A DNA stretch of 10,914 nt, taken from assembly GCA_903922535.1 (NCBI GenBank), contig CAIXUF010000509.1:1-10914 (forward strand), read 5' to 3'. Source of the DNA: Candidatus Hydrogenedentota bacterium. GTDB taxonomy: Bacteria > Hydrogenedentota > Hydrogenedentia > Hydrogenedentiales > CAITNO01. This document shows, piece by piece, positions 1-6,339 of this stretch; position 1 is the stretch's first letter, and the number at the start of each line of letters is the position of its first letter. The notes beneath the pieces were generated by a model. That model was not told the DNA's origin and ran no database searches. It worked only from the letters and a program-made list of their open reading frames with translations. Both the position numbers and the translations under genes were made by a program.

Positions 1-1593
1 AAGGACGCGGACCGCCCCCTCCCCTGCGTGCTCTATGTGCTCGGCCACTGGTACGGCGGCAAGGCGGAGAAAGACCCGCGCGCCTTTTGTATCGGCATGG
101 CCCGGCACGGCGTGGCCGTGCTCACCTTTGACCCCATCGGCCAGGGTGAGCGCTTCGCACCGGACGAGCACGGCCACCGCTTCCCCATCCTCGCCGGACT
201 CTCGCAGGAGGGCTTCATGGTGTGGGAGTCCATGCGCGCCGTGGACTACCTCGCCGCAAGGCCCGAGATCGATGCGGCCCGCATCGGCATCACCGGCGCC
301 TCCGGCGGCGGACTCAACACGGTGTTTACCGCTGCCGTCGACGACCGCTTTGCGGCGGCGGCCCCGGTCTGCTATCCAACCACCTGGGAATCCTTCCTGG
401 GCGTCATGACCGGCCAGAACTGGAACGGCGGCGTGGACCTGTGCAACCAGGTCCCCAATTCCATCCGCGACAGTTCCATGGCCGACCTGATGGCCTGTGT
501 CGCGCCCAAGCCCCAGATGGAAATATCGGCGGTCCGCGACGCCGACTTTCAGATAACCGGGGCGCGGGAAACGGCAGAGCGCGTGATGTCGGTCTACGCG
601 CTCACCGCGCCGGACAGCTTCTCCTTCGTCCAAATCGACGACATACACGGCTACTCGAAACCCATGCGCGAGGCCGCCTACGGCTTCTTCCTGAAGACGC
701 TCGCAGGCAAGGGCGACAGCACCCCGGCACCCGAAACACCCATGGAAATCAGTCCCACCGATGACCCCAGCCTCCGCTGCTTCCCCGACGGAAAACAGAT
801 CACGGGGCCGCTGCTCGAAACGCTGGTCAACAGCCTGCTTCCATCCCAGCCCGAATTCTCCGCCCTGCCCGACGCCGCCGGCATGGATGCGTGGAAGACT
901 GCGCTCGCCGCGCGTATCCGTTCCGTCTGCGCGGTGCCCGAATGCGCGGCCATCGCGCCGGACGAATTCGGGTCCGTTCGGGCAGGAAACGCAACCGTGA
1001 ATCGCGTCGAACTCTCGCCAGAGAAAGGCATCATCGTGCCCGTCCTGAGCGCGGCCAAAGACAACATTCCGCGCGGCCCGGCCATCCTGATCGTCTCGCC
1101 GCGCAGCAAACTCCTCACCCTCGACTCCCCCTTCGCCCACCGCCTGCTGTCCAAGGGACTGCGCGTGTGCGCCGCCGACCTGCGCGGCACGGGCGAATCC
1201 GCCGCCGGAGACTTTGAAATCGCCACGGACCTTTGGATGCTCGGCCGCACCCTGCCGGGCGAGTGGATTGCCGACATCGAATGCGTTGCGCGCTGGTTAA
1301 AAACCCAGCCGGGCGTCACCTGCGTATGCCTCGTGGGTGAGCGCGGCATGGGCGAGACGGTCCTGCTTGCGGCGGCCTGCACACCCGAGATTGACCGCGT
1401 CATCGCCGAAGCGCCCATCGACTCCTACCGATCGCTCATTTCCCACGAAGTGCGCCAACCCGCAAGCGACTACCTCCCCGGAGTGCTGCGCCATTTCGAC
1501 CTCCCCGCGGTCGTCTCAGCCATTGCCCCCCGGCACTGTGTCCTGTCCGAGAATCTGGACGTGGACCACGCTTTCGACGATTTGGCGCAGTAA
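1..1593 (+). CDS. Acetylxylan-esterase/dienelactone-hydrolase-like protein with two alpha/beta hydrolase domains (5' partial)
   Basis: The reading frame is open from base 1, so the true start lies upstream; 530 residues are visible, ending at TAA 1591-1593. The first domain (about residues 1-240 of the visible part) has the oxyanion-side motif GHWYGG, an FDPIGQGER strand-turn and the nucleophile elbow GASGGG. The probable triad is Ser101 (codon 301-303), Asp180 (codon 538-540) and His216 (codon 646-648, in DDIHGYS). This resembles the AXE1/dienelactone hydrolase group, which cleaves acetyl or other esters, often on polysaccharides; the substrate cannot be told here. A second hydrolase-like domain (about 350-520) keeps the LRGTGES and strand/helix pattern, but its elbow reads GERGMG, with Arg448 where Ser is expected, so it is probably non-catalytic. 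Any signal peptide would lie outside the window. The downstream gap separates it from the next gene. The family call is by eye and fairly sure; the exact substrate is unknown. Confidence 0.82.
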   Translation, partial: KDADRPLPCVLYVLGHWYGGKAEKDPRAFCIGMARHGVAVLTFDPIGQGERFAPDEHGHRFPILAGLSQEGFMVWESMRAVDYLAARPEIDAARIGITGASGGGLNTVFTAAVDDRFAAAAPVCYPTTWESFLGVMTGQNWNGGVDLCNQVPNSIRDSSMADLMACVAPKPQMEISAVRDADFQITGARETAERVMSVYALTAPDSFSFVQIDDIHGYSKPMREAAYGFFLKTLAGKGDSTPAPETPMEISPTDDPSLRCFPDGKQITGPLLETLVNSLLPSQPEFSALPDAAGMDAWKTALAARIRSVCAVPECAAIAPDEFGSVRAGNATVNRVELSPEKGIIVPVLSAAKDNIPRGPAILIVSPRSKLLTLDSPFAHRLLSKGLRVCAADLRGTGESAAGDFEIATDLWMLGRTLPGEWIADIECVARWLKTQPGVTCVCLVGERGMGETVLLAAACTPEIDRVIAEAPIDSYRSLISHEVRQPASDYLPGVLRHFDLPAVVSAIAPRHCVLSENLDVDHAFDDLAQ

Positions 1594-1857
1594 CAACCGG
1601 GCACATAAAACGAACGGCCCCCGCGGAATTCCCAAGTCCGCACGCAAAGTTGACAAGGCTTCGAATTTCTTTCTTTCTCCAGCCCCAAGCAACGCCAGAA
1701 AGAACGTGGCAAGACACCGTATCTACGATTCTCAACCCCTTGCAGGCAAAGAAACTGTCTTGCAATCAGACGACCTCGTGGGGGGAGGTGAAGGGTTTTC
1801 AACCATCTGAGCCAAAGGTTGCGCGATCCTCTTCTTACCGCGCAGCATACGTAAGTC

Positions 1858-1871
1858 CTTTGTAAACAAAG
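1858..1871. repeat. 14-bp near-perfect palindrome, possible operator
   Basis: CTTTGT (1858-1863) and ACAAAG (1866-1871) are exact reverse complements separated by AA. The element sits about 58 bp upstream of the -35 box of the radical SAM promoter, a position where an activator or repressor dimer could bind. It does not match an operator family I can name with confidence, and a single short palindrome can arise by chance. Confidence 0.35.
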
Positions 1872-1929
1872 ATAAACACCATCCGAGTACCGCTGATCTA
1901 TCTGAAAAACGACAACGCAAACTCCCCCC

Positions 1930-1958
1930 TTGACAGATACCGTTAGATATGATACAAT
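1930..1958 (+). promoter_or_regulatory. Sigma-70-type promoter for the B12-binding radical SAM gene
   Basis: A perfect -35 hexamer TTGACA (1930-1935) is followed by exactly 17 bp and a -10 hexamer TACAAT (1953-1958), 5 of 6 matches to TATAAT. Transcription should begin near 1965. That places the ATG at 1965 at the transcript end and leaves the ATG at 2016, with its ribosome binding site, as the likely start. Confidence 0.75.
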
Positions 1959-2002
1959 TTGATTATGAAGCGTATCGCAACAAACACTGCGGCCCTCAAC
2001 CG

Positions 2003-2008
2003 AAAGGA
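2003..2008 (+). promoter_or_regulatory. Ribosome binding site deciding the radical SAM start
   Basis: AAAGGA lies 7 nt before ATG 2016. The in-frame upstream ATG at 1965 and TTG at 1959 have no such site and coincide with or precede the predicted transcription start, so 2016 is chosen. Confidence 0.7.
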
Positions 2009-2015
2009 ATCTGTC

Positions 2016-3383
2016 ATGAACATCCTGCTGATTGCCCCTGCGGCCGGAAATTGGCGCAAGATTGCCCGGAGGCCCTTTTTCAACGGCAAGACATTCCGAT
2101 TCTCGATGCTTTCACTGCTGTCGGTTGCCGCCCTTTCCCCCAAGAATGCCAAGATTACCATCGTCGATGAACAAACCGAAGACATCCCCGAAGGCTCCTT
2201 CGACCTTGTGGGGATCACCGCCATGACCGCGGTCGCGCCGCGGGCCTACGCCCTCTGCGACCATTTCCGGGCCCGGGGCATACCGGTTGTCATGGGCGGG
2301 TACCACGCGTCGCTCAACACCGAGGAAGCCCTGGCGCATGCGGATGCGGTGGTATCCGGCCCGGCCTACGGGGCCTGGGAACAGGTTTGCGCGGATGTGC
2401 AGGCGGGCCGCCTGGGTCGCGTGTATTACGGCGACCCGGCCGCCACGCCCCCCGTGCATTTGCCGCGCCATTTGATTGCCAAAGACCAGTATGTGACGGT
2501 GAGCGCCACCTTCGCCACGCTGGGCTGCACCAACCACTGCCAGTTCTGCTCCATCAACCGGTTTCACGGCGGCCAGCGGCACACCCGTCCCATCGCGGAC
2601 ATGGTCAAAGAGTTGACGGCCATGCCGGACGATTTCTTTGTGTTCGTGGACGACAATCTGACACAGGACCGGCCGTACGCGCTGGAACTTTTCAAAGCCC
2701 TCGAACCGGCGGGCAGGCACTGGATCACGCAGGTGTCGATCGACACCGCCGAGGACGGCGAACTGCTTTCGGCCATGCGGGCCGCGGGATGCATGGGTGT
2801 CTTTGTGGGACTTGAGACGTTCAACGAGGAAAACCTGCACGCGCAGGACAAGGATTTCAACAAACCGGCGCGCTACCGCGACGCGGTGGCCAAGTTTCAC
2901 GCGCGCGGCATGTACGTCGAGGCCGGCGTCATCGTCGGGTTCGACGCAGACAACGCAGGCGTGTTCCGCAACACGCTGCGGATGCTCGAATGGATCCGGA
3001 TAGACGCGATCCAACTGGCCATCCTGACTCCACTGCCGGGCACCGCGCTGTATGAGTCCATGAAGCCGCGCATCGTCGACAACAATTGGGAACACTATGA
3101 TTTCCGGCATGCCGTGTTCGAACCCAAACACATGAGCGCCGCCGCGTTGCAGGCGGGCGCCGATTGGATCATCCGGCGCTTTTACTCTCCGTGGCGGATT
3201 CTCCGGCGCGTTCCCCGCTGGGCGGCCATCCGGGGCGGACTCCGCAGTTTCCCATACATTCTTGCGCTCAATCTCGCCTATTTCGGCCGGGTGCGCCGAT
3301 TCCACATCGGGGGGTACGACCCCGCTAAACAGGCAAGCGGTGCGACGCACCGCGCCGGGAAGGAAAACTTGCGCGCAACGTAA
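2016..3383 (+). CDS. B12-binding-domain radical SAM protein
   Basis: A 455-residue protein. The N-terminal part (about 1-150) begins MNILLIAP and contains the VGITAMT and PVVMGGYHAS segments typical of the cobalamin-binding Rossmann domain of BchE-like radical SAM enzymes. The radical SAM core (about 160-370) carries the [4Fe-4S] motif CxxxCxxC as Cys171, Cys175 and Cys178 (GCTNHCQFC). FVDDN and the GVFVGLE and VGFDADN strands follow, as expected for the TIM barrel. The C-terminal 90 residues (RRFYSPWRILRRV onward) resemble the DUF4070-type tail found in this class, which includes the hopanoid methylases HpnP and HpnR. Members of the family methylate or rearrange unactivated carbon in lipids, pigments or antibiotics; nothing here identifies the substrate, and I see no hopanoid genes nearby. 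It has its own promoter and 162 bp separate it from amrS, so it is probably a separate transcription unit. Confidence 0.88.
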   Translation: MNILLIAPAAGNWRKIARRPFFNGKTFRFSMLSLLSVAALSPKNAKITIVDEQTEDIPEGSFDLVGITAMTAVAPRAYALCDHFRARGIPVVMGGYHASLNTEEALAHADAVVSGPAYGAWEQVCADVQAGRLGRVYYGDPAATPPVHLPRHLIAKDQYVTVSATFATLGCTNHCQFCSINRFHGGQRHTRPIADMVKELTAMPDDFFVFVDDNLTQDRPYALELFKALEPAGRHWITQVSIDTAEDGELLSAMRAAGCMGVFVGLETFNEENLHAQDKDFNKPARYRDAVAKFHARGMYVEAGVIVGFDADNAGVFRNTLRMLEWIRIDAIQLAILTPLPGTALYESMKPRIVDNNWEHYDFRHAVFEPKHMSAAALQAGADWIIRRFYSPWRILRRVPRWAAIRGGLRSFPYILALNLAYFGRVRRFHIGGYDPAKQASGATHRAGKENLRAT

Positions 3384-3505
3384 CCGCGATCGAAACGGAC
3401 ACCGAAGAACTCGTTGTTACTGGGAATTCACCCAAATGGACTGGAACGGGCATGACCCCGCCGCCCGGGAGCCGAAATCATTGACAGGCATCGCGCAAAA
3501 CGGAG

Positions 3506-3534
3506 TTGACGGGACGGCTTTTGTGGAGCACAAT
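3506..3534 (+). promoter_or_regulatory. Probable promoter of the AmmeMemoRadiSam unit
   Basis: TTGACG (3506-3511, 5 of 6) is followed by 17 bp and CACAAT (3529-3534, 4 of 6). Spacing and the ACAATT run match the promoter at 1930-1958. Transcription would begin near 3541, giving an almost leaderless message if translation starts at 3546, or about 20 nt of leader for ATG 3561. A TATGAT at 3538-3543 is an alternative -10 but has no suitable -35. Confidence 0.45.
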
Positions 3535-3545
3535 TGATATGATGT

Positions 3546-4529
3546 ATGGACATGAAGACCATGACGCTAGAATGTCAATTATGCCCCAAGGGCTGTGTGA
3601 TTGAACCGGGCCAGAGCGGGGAATGCCGCATCCGTGCCAATATTGACGGGCGGCTCGTCGCCACAACCTACGGCCATCCGTGCACTGTGCACGTGGACCC
3701 GGTGGAAAAGAAACCCCTGTTCCATTTTCTCCCCGGAACGGATACCTTCAGCCTTGCGACCGTGGGCTGCAACCTGCACTGCAAAAACTGTCAGAATTGG
3801 GAAATCTCGCAGGAGAATCCGGAGAACATGCCGGCCCACAAGCTGATGCCGGAAGAAGTGCCACCGCTGGCCCGCGCGCAGGGCTGCCTTTCCGTGGCCT
3901 ACACGTACACGGAGCCGCTGGTGTATTACGAATACACGCTGGACTGCGCCATCCAGGTTAGGGAGGCGGGACTCAAGAATGTCATCGTGTCGGCGGGGTA
4001 CATCAACAAGGCGCCCCTGAAGAAACTCTACGCGCACATTGACGGCGCGAAGATTGACATCAAATCGATGTCAGACCAGTTCTACCGCGACATTTGCGAT
4101 GCGACGCTGGGGCCGGTGCTGGACGCATGCGTCCTGGCGCACGAGGCGGGCGTGCATCTGGAGCCGACCAACCTGATTATCCCCACACTGAACGACAGCG
4201 ACGCGGATTTCACGAAGCTCGCGCGCTGGATCGCGGCGAATCTTGGCAAGGAAACACCGCTGCACTTCTCGCGCTTCTTCCCCCAGTACCAGATGAAGAA
4301 CCTGCCGCCGACGCCGGCCGAAACCCTTGACCGGGCAAAGGCCATCGCCCTTGGCGAGGGGCTTTGCCATGTCTACGTCGGCAACCTGTCGCTTCCGGAC
4401 GCGGAGAACACCTACTGCCCATCCTGCAAACAACTCCTGATCGAGCGGCATGGATTCACCGTGCTCCAAAACAAAATGAAAGACGGAAAATGCCCCTGCG
4501 GCAAGGAAATCACCGGGGTATGGCTATGA
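3546..4529 (+). CDS. amrS: AmmeMemoRadiSam system radical SAM enzyme
   Basis: A 327-residue member of the radical SAM branch of the AmmeMemoRadiSam system (related to pyruvate-formate-lyase-activating-like enzymes), at about the family's usual length. The N-terminus has the family cysteines CxxCxxxC (Cys10, Cys13, Cys17) and Cys27 in SGEC. The [4Fe-4S]/SAM motif is Cys75, Cys79, Cys82 (GCNLHCKNC), followed by QNWEIS, the AYTYTEPLVYYEY strand, VSAGYI, and DIKSM. The C-terminus ends with a zinc-ribbon-like set, Cys291/Cys294 and Cys316/Cys318. The partners AMMECR1 and Memo lie immediately downstream, which supports the call strongly. The reaction is not established for the family. The start is uncertain: ATGs at 3546, 3552 and 3561 are all possible, none with a strong ribosome binding site, and the promoter at 3506-3534 would leave 3546 nearly leaderless. 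The stop overlaps the next ATG. Confidence 0.92.
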   Translation: MDMKTMTLECQLCPKGCVIEPGQSGECRIRANIDGRLVATTYGHPCTVHVDPVEKKPLFHFLPGTDTFSLATVGCNLHCKNCQNWEISQENPENMPAHKLMPEEVPPLARAQGCLSVAYTYTEPLVYYEYTLDCAIQVREAGLKNVIVSAGYINKAPLKKLYAHIDGAKIDIKSMSDQFYRDICDATLGPVLDACVLAHEAGVHLEPTNLIIPTLNDSDADFTKLARWIAANLGKETPLHFSRFFPQYQMKNLPPTPAETLDRAKAIALGEGLCHVYVGNLSLPDAENTYCPSCKQLLIERHGFTVLQNKMKDGKCPCGKEITGVWL

Positions 4530-4705
4530 ACCGGCGCGATTTCTTGCGTGTGACGGCTGCGGCGCTCCTGACACCACCCCTGTGGAGGGTGCGGCGTAAG
4601 GCCGTACGGGTGTATGTCGAAGCGGAGCGCCCACGGCGCTATTCGGGGCCTATCAAGAAAGCCGACACTGCCGCAATCAAAAAACCGGGCCGCTGGGTCG
4701 GCTGA
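4526..4705 (+). CDS. Small twin-arginine-leader protein (59 aa) between amrS and Memo-AMMECR1
   Basis: The frame starts at ATG 4526, overlapping the amrS stop as ATGA, with GGGG at 4515-4518 seven nt upstream; ATG 4520 is in frame but is poorly spaced from that site. The protein opens with NRRDFLRVTAAALL, a good match to the Tat consensus (S/T)RRxFLK followed by a hydrophobic stretch. After the leader only about 35-40 residues remain, basic in character (RVRRKAVRVYVEAERPRR), ending in GPIKKADTAAIKKPGRWVG. There are no cysteines, so it is not a small Fe-S protein. I recognise no family. Its position inside the unit and the stop/start overlap suggest translational coupling and a role with the AmmeMemoRadiSam proteins, perhaps as an exported partner, chaperone-like subunit or peptide substrate. 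A chance ORF is possible, but the leader motif and overlap argue against it. Confidence 0.68.
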   Translation: MNRRDFLRVTAAALLTPPLWRVRRKAVRVYVEAERPRRYSGPIKKADTAAIKKPGRWVG

Positions 4706-4706
4706 A

Positions 4707-4727
4707 GCCGCGCGCAATGCCGCGCGC
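4707..4727. repeat. 9-bp direct repeat / GC hairpin before the Memo-AMMECR1 gene
   Basis: GCCGCGCGC occurs at 4707-4715 and again at 4719-4727, separated by AAT. Because GCGCGC is self-complementary, 4710-4715 can also pair with 4722-4727 around a six-base loop, placing a stable small hairpin 5 nt upstream of the ribosome binding site. It has no T run, so it is not a rho-independent terminator; it could affect message stability or translation. Confidence 0.3.
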
Positions 4728-4732
4728 CGCAT

Positions 4733-4738
4733 AAGGAG
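4733..4738 (+). promoter_or_regulatory. Strong ribosome binding site of the Memo-AMMECR1 gene
   Basis: AAGGAG lies 8 nt before ATG 4747, the best Shine-Dalgarno in the unit. It fixes the start so that the hydrophobic N-terminus is included in the protein. Confidence 0.75.
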
Positions 4739-4746
4739 CCAAAGAC

Positions 4747-6330
4747 ATGTCCTGGAAGAACACACGACGCCTGCTGGGCCTGCTGATCCTGGTAGGTCTG
4801 CCGACGCTTCCCCTCCCCCGGCTGATGAACCACAGTCCCGCGCCGGGGGCACCGGAAGCACCGGGCATCGTCCATGCGGACGGTGACAAGAAGGTCTTTG
4901 TCTCGCCTCTTGCGGGAACGTGGTATGACGCGGACAAGACCAAACTGACCGCCGAGTTGGACGGCTATCTTGCCAAGGCCGATCCGGCCCTGCTGGAAAA
5001 GGTGCAGGCGCTCGTGCTGCCGCACGCGGGATACCGCTACTCGGGCGGCGTGGCGGCGTTTGGTGTCAAGGAAATCACCGGCAAGAAATACGCGCGCGTG
5101 ATCGTGATGGGGCCGTCGCACCGCGTGCCCATGGAGGGCATTGCGCATGTTTCCGATGTGACGGTGTACGCGACGCCGCTGGGCGAGGTGCCGCTGGACA
5201 CGGCGGCGATTGCGGAACTGCGCAAGCATCCGGAGTTCCGCACGGTGCGCGGCGTGGACGAGGCCGAACACAGCGTGCAGATTGAAGTGCCGCTCTTGCA
5301 GCGCGCCCTGGGCGACTTCAAGCTGGTCCCGATCGTGGTCGGCGACATTGACCAGGCCGCCACGGAGAAGATGGCCAAGATCCTGCTGGGCATTGTCGAT
5401 CCGGAAACGCTGGTTGTGGCCAGCAGTGATTTCACGCACTACGGCGCCGGCTATGCCTACGTGCCGTTTGAGGAGAACATCCAGGAAAACCTGAAAAAGC
5501 TCGACATGGGGGCTTGGGACGAGATCGAGAAGAAGGATGCCGCCGGCTTCAGCCAGTACGTGGACAAAACCGGCGCAACCATTTGCGGCCGCCGCCCCAT
5601 TGCGCTGCTGCTGTCGATGCTCCCGCAGGCGTCGCAGGCCCACCTGCTGAAATACGACACGTCGGGCCGCATGACGGACGACACGAAGACATCGGTCAGC
5701 TATTTCAGCCTAGCCTTCACGGGCACCTGGCCCAAGGCAGATCCGGTCCCCGCCGAGAAGACGGTGCAGGCAGCCACATTAACCGCGCAGGACAAGACGC
5801 AACTGCTGACGCTGGCCCGCGGCATGCTTGAAACCTATGTCAAGTCCGGCAAGACCGCGCGCCCGGAGGACTTCGGCGTCAGCATCTCCCCCGGCATGAG
5901 CCAGACCATGGGCGCCTTTGTCACGCTGACGATCGACGGGGAACTACGGGGCTGCATCGGCGAGATCTTCCCGCGCCGGCCGCTTTACAAGGCCGTCATG
6001 GAGCACGCGATCGACGCGGCGGTCAATGACCGGCGCTTTCAGCCCGTGACCGAGGCGGATCTGCCGAAGCTTCACTATGAAATCTCCGCGCTCACGCGGC
6101 CGACGCCGGTCGGGTCCTACAAGGACATCGTGCTGGGCAAACACGGAATGGTCATTGAAAAGGACGGGCGCACGGCGGTGTTCCTGCCGCAGGTGGCGCC
6201 CGAACAGCACTGGACACTGGACGAAACGCTCACGCATCTTTCCGTCAAGGCGGGCCTGCCGCCCGACGCCTGGAAAGCGGGGGCGTCCTGGACCGTGTTC
6301 GAGGCCATCGTGTTCAACGAGCAGAAATAG
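4747..6330 (+). CDS. amrB: Membrane-anchored Memo-AMMECR1 fusion (AmmeMemoRadiSam proteins B and A)
   Basis: A 527-residue fusion. Residues about 8-26 form a hydrophobic segment after a basic KNTRR start, looking like a signal peptide or membrane anchor. The Memo domain (about 48-330) keeps the family motifs in order: HAGYRYSG (His93), GPSH (His125), EHSVQIE (His175), SSDFTHYG (His231) and CGRRPI (Cys280). In human MEMO1 the equivalent His/His/Cys set binds metal, reported as iron or copper, so this site appears intact. A linker leads to an AMMECR1 domain (about 350-524) with the signature LRGCIG at 400-405 and DRRFQP. The molecular function of both domains in bacteria is unknown. Known versions often occur as two separate, apparently cytoplasmic proteins; here they are one chain and probably outside the cytoplasmic membrane. 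The gene lies 41 nt after the Tat microprotein, and its stop is 9 nt before the next start, so the genes are almost certainly co-transcribed. Confidence 0.9.
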   Translation: MSWKNTRRLLGLLILVGLPTLPLPRLMNHSPAPGAPEAPGIVHADGDKKVFVSPLAGTWYDADKTKLTAELDGYLAKADPALLEKVQALVLPHAGYRYSGGVAAFGVKEITGKKYARVIVMGPSHRVPMEGIAHVSDVTVYATPLGEVPLDTAAIAELRKHPEFRTVRGVDEAEHSVQIEVPLLQRALGDFKLVPIVVGDIDQAATEKMAKILLGIVDPETLVVASSDFTHYGAGYAYVPFEENIQENLKKLDMGAWDEIEKKDAAGFSQYVDKTGATICGRRPIALLLSMLPQASQAHLLKYDTSGRMTDDTKTSVSYFSLAFTGTWPKADPVPAEKTVQAATLTAQDKTQLLTLARGMLETYVKSGKTARPEDFGVSISPGMSQTMGAFVTLTIDGELRGCIGEIFPRRPLYKAVMEHAIDAAVNDRRFQPVTEADLPKLHYEISALTRPTPVGSYKDIVLGKHGMVIEKDGRTAVFLPQVAPEQHWTLDETLTHLSVKAGLPPDAWKAGASWTVFEAIVFNEQK

Positions 6331-6339
6331 GGCCGCTTC

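Larger units (their letters stand above)
1594..2015. other. Intergenic region, 422 bp, with promoter and palindrome
   Basis: This stretch is visibly richer in A and T than the genes on either side. I find no convincing gene in it: frames running into it from the left are off-frame continuations over the hydrolase gene and have no ribosome binding site. It holds a 14-bp palindrome at 1858-1871 and a strong promoter at 1930-1958, followed by a leader of about 50 nt for the radical SAM gene. No clear rho-independent terminator (GC stem followed by a T run) is visible after the hydrolase stop. About 260 bp between the stop and the palindrome have no function that I can assign. Confidence 0.7.

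Noticed and set aside
1470..1802. Minus-strand frames crossing the end of the hydrolase gene and the intergenic region
   Set aside because: No ribosome binding site or motif; they are mostly antisense to the hydrolase and end in non-coding AT-richer DNA.
1965..2015. Upstream ATG extension of the radical SAM protein
   Set aside because: ATG 1965 sits at the predicted transcription start without a ribosome binding site, and the added residues do not resemble the family; ATG 2016 has AAAGGA at good spacing.
2112..3350. 412-residue open frame on the minus strand
   Set aside because: It is antisense to the B12-binding radical SAM gene, which has the intact CxxxCxxC motif and its own promoter and ribosome binding site.
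3436..3537. Possible 33-residue small gene in the gap before amrS
   Set aside because: No ribosome binding site, no recognisable feature, and it would overlap the probable amrS promoter.
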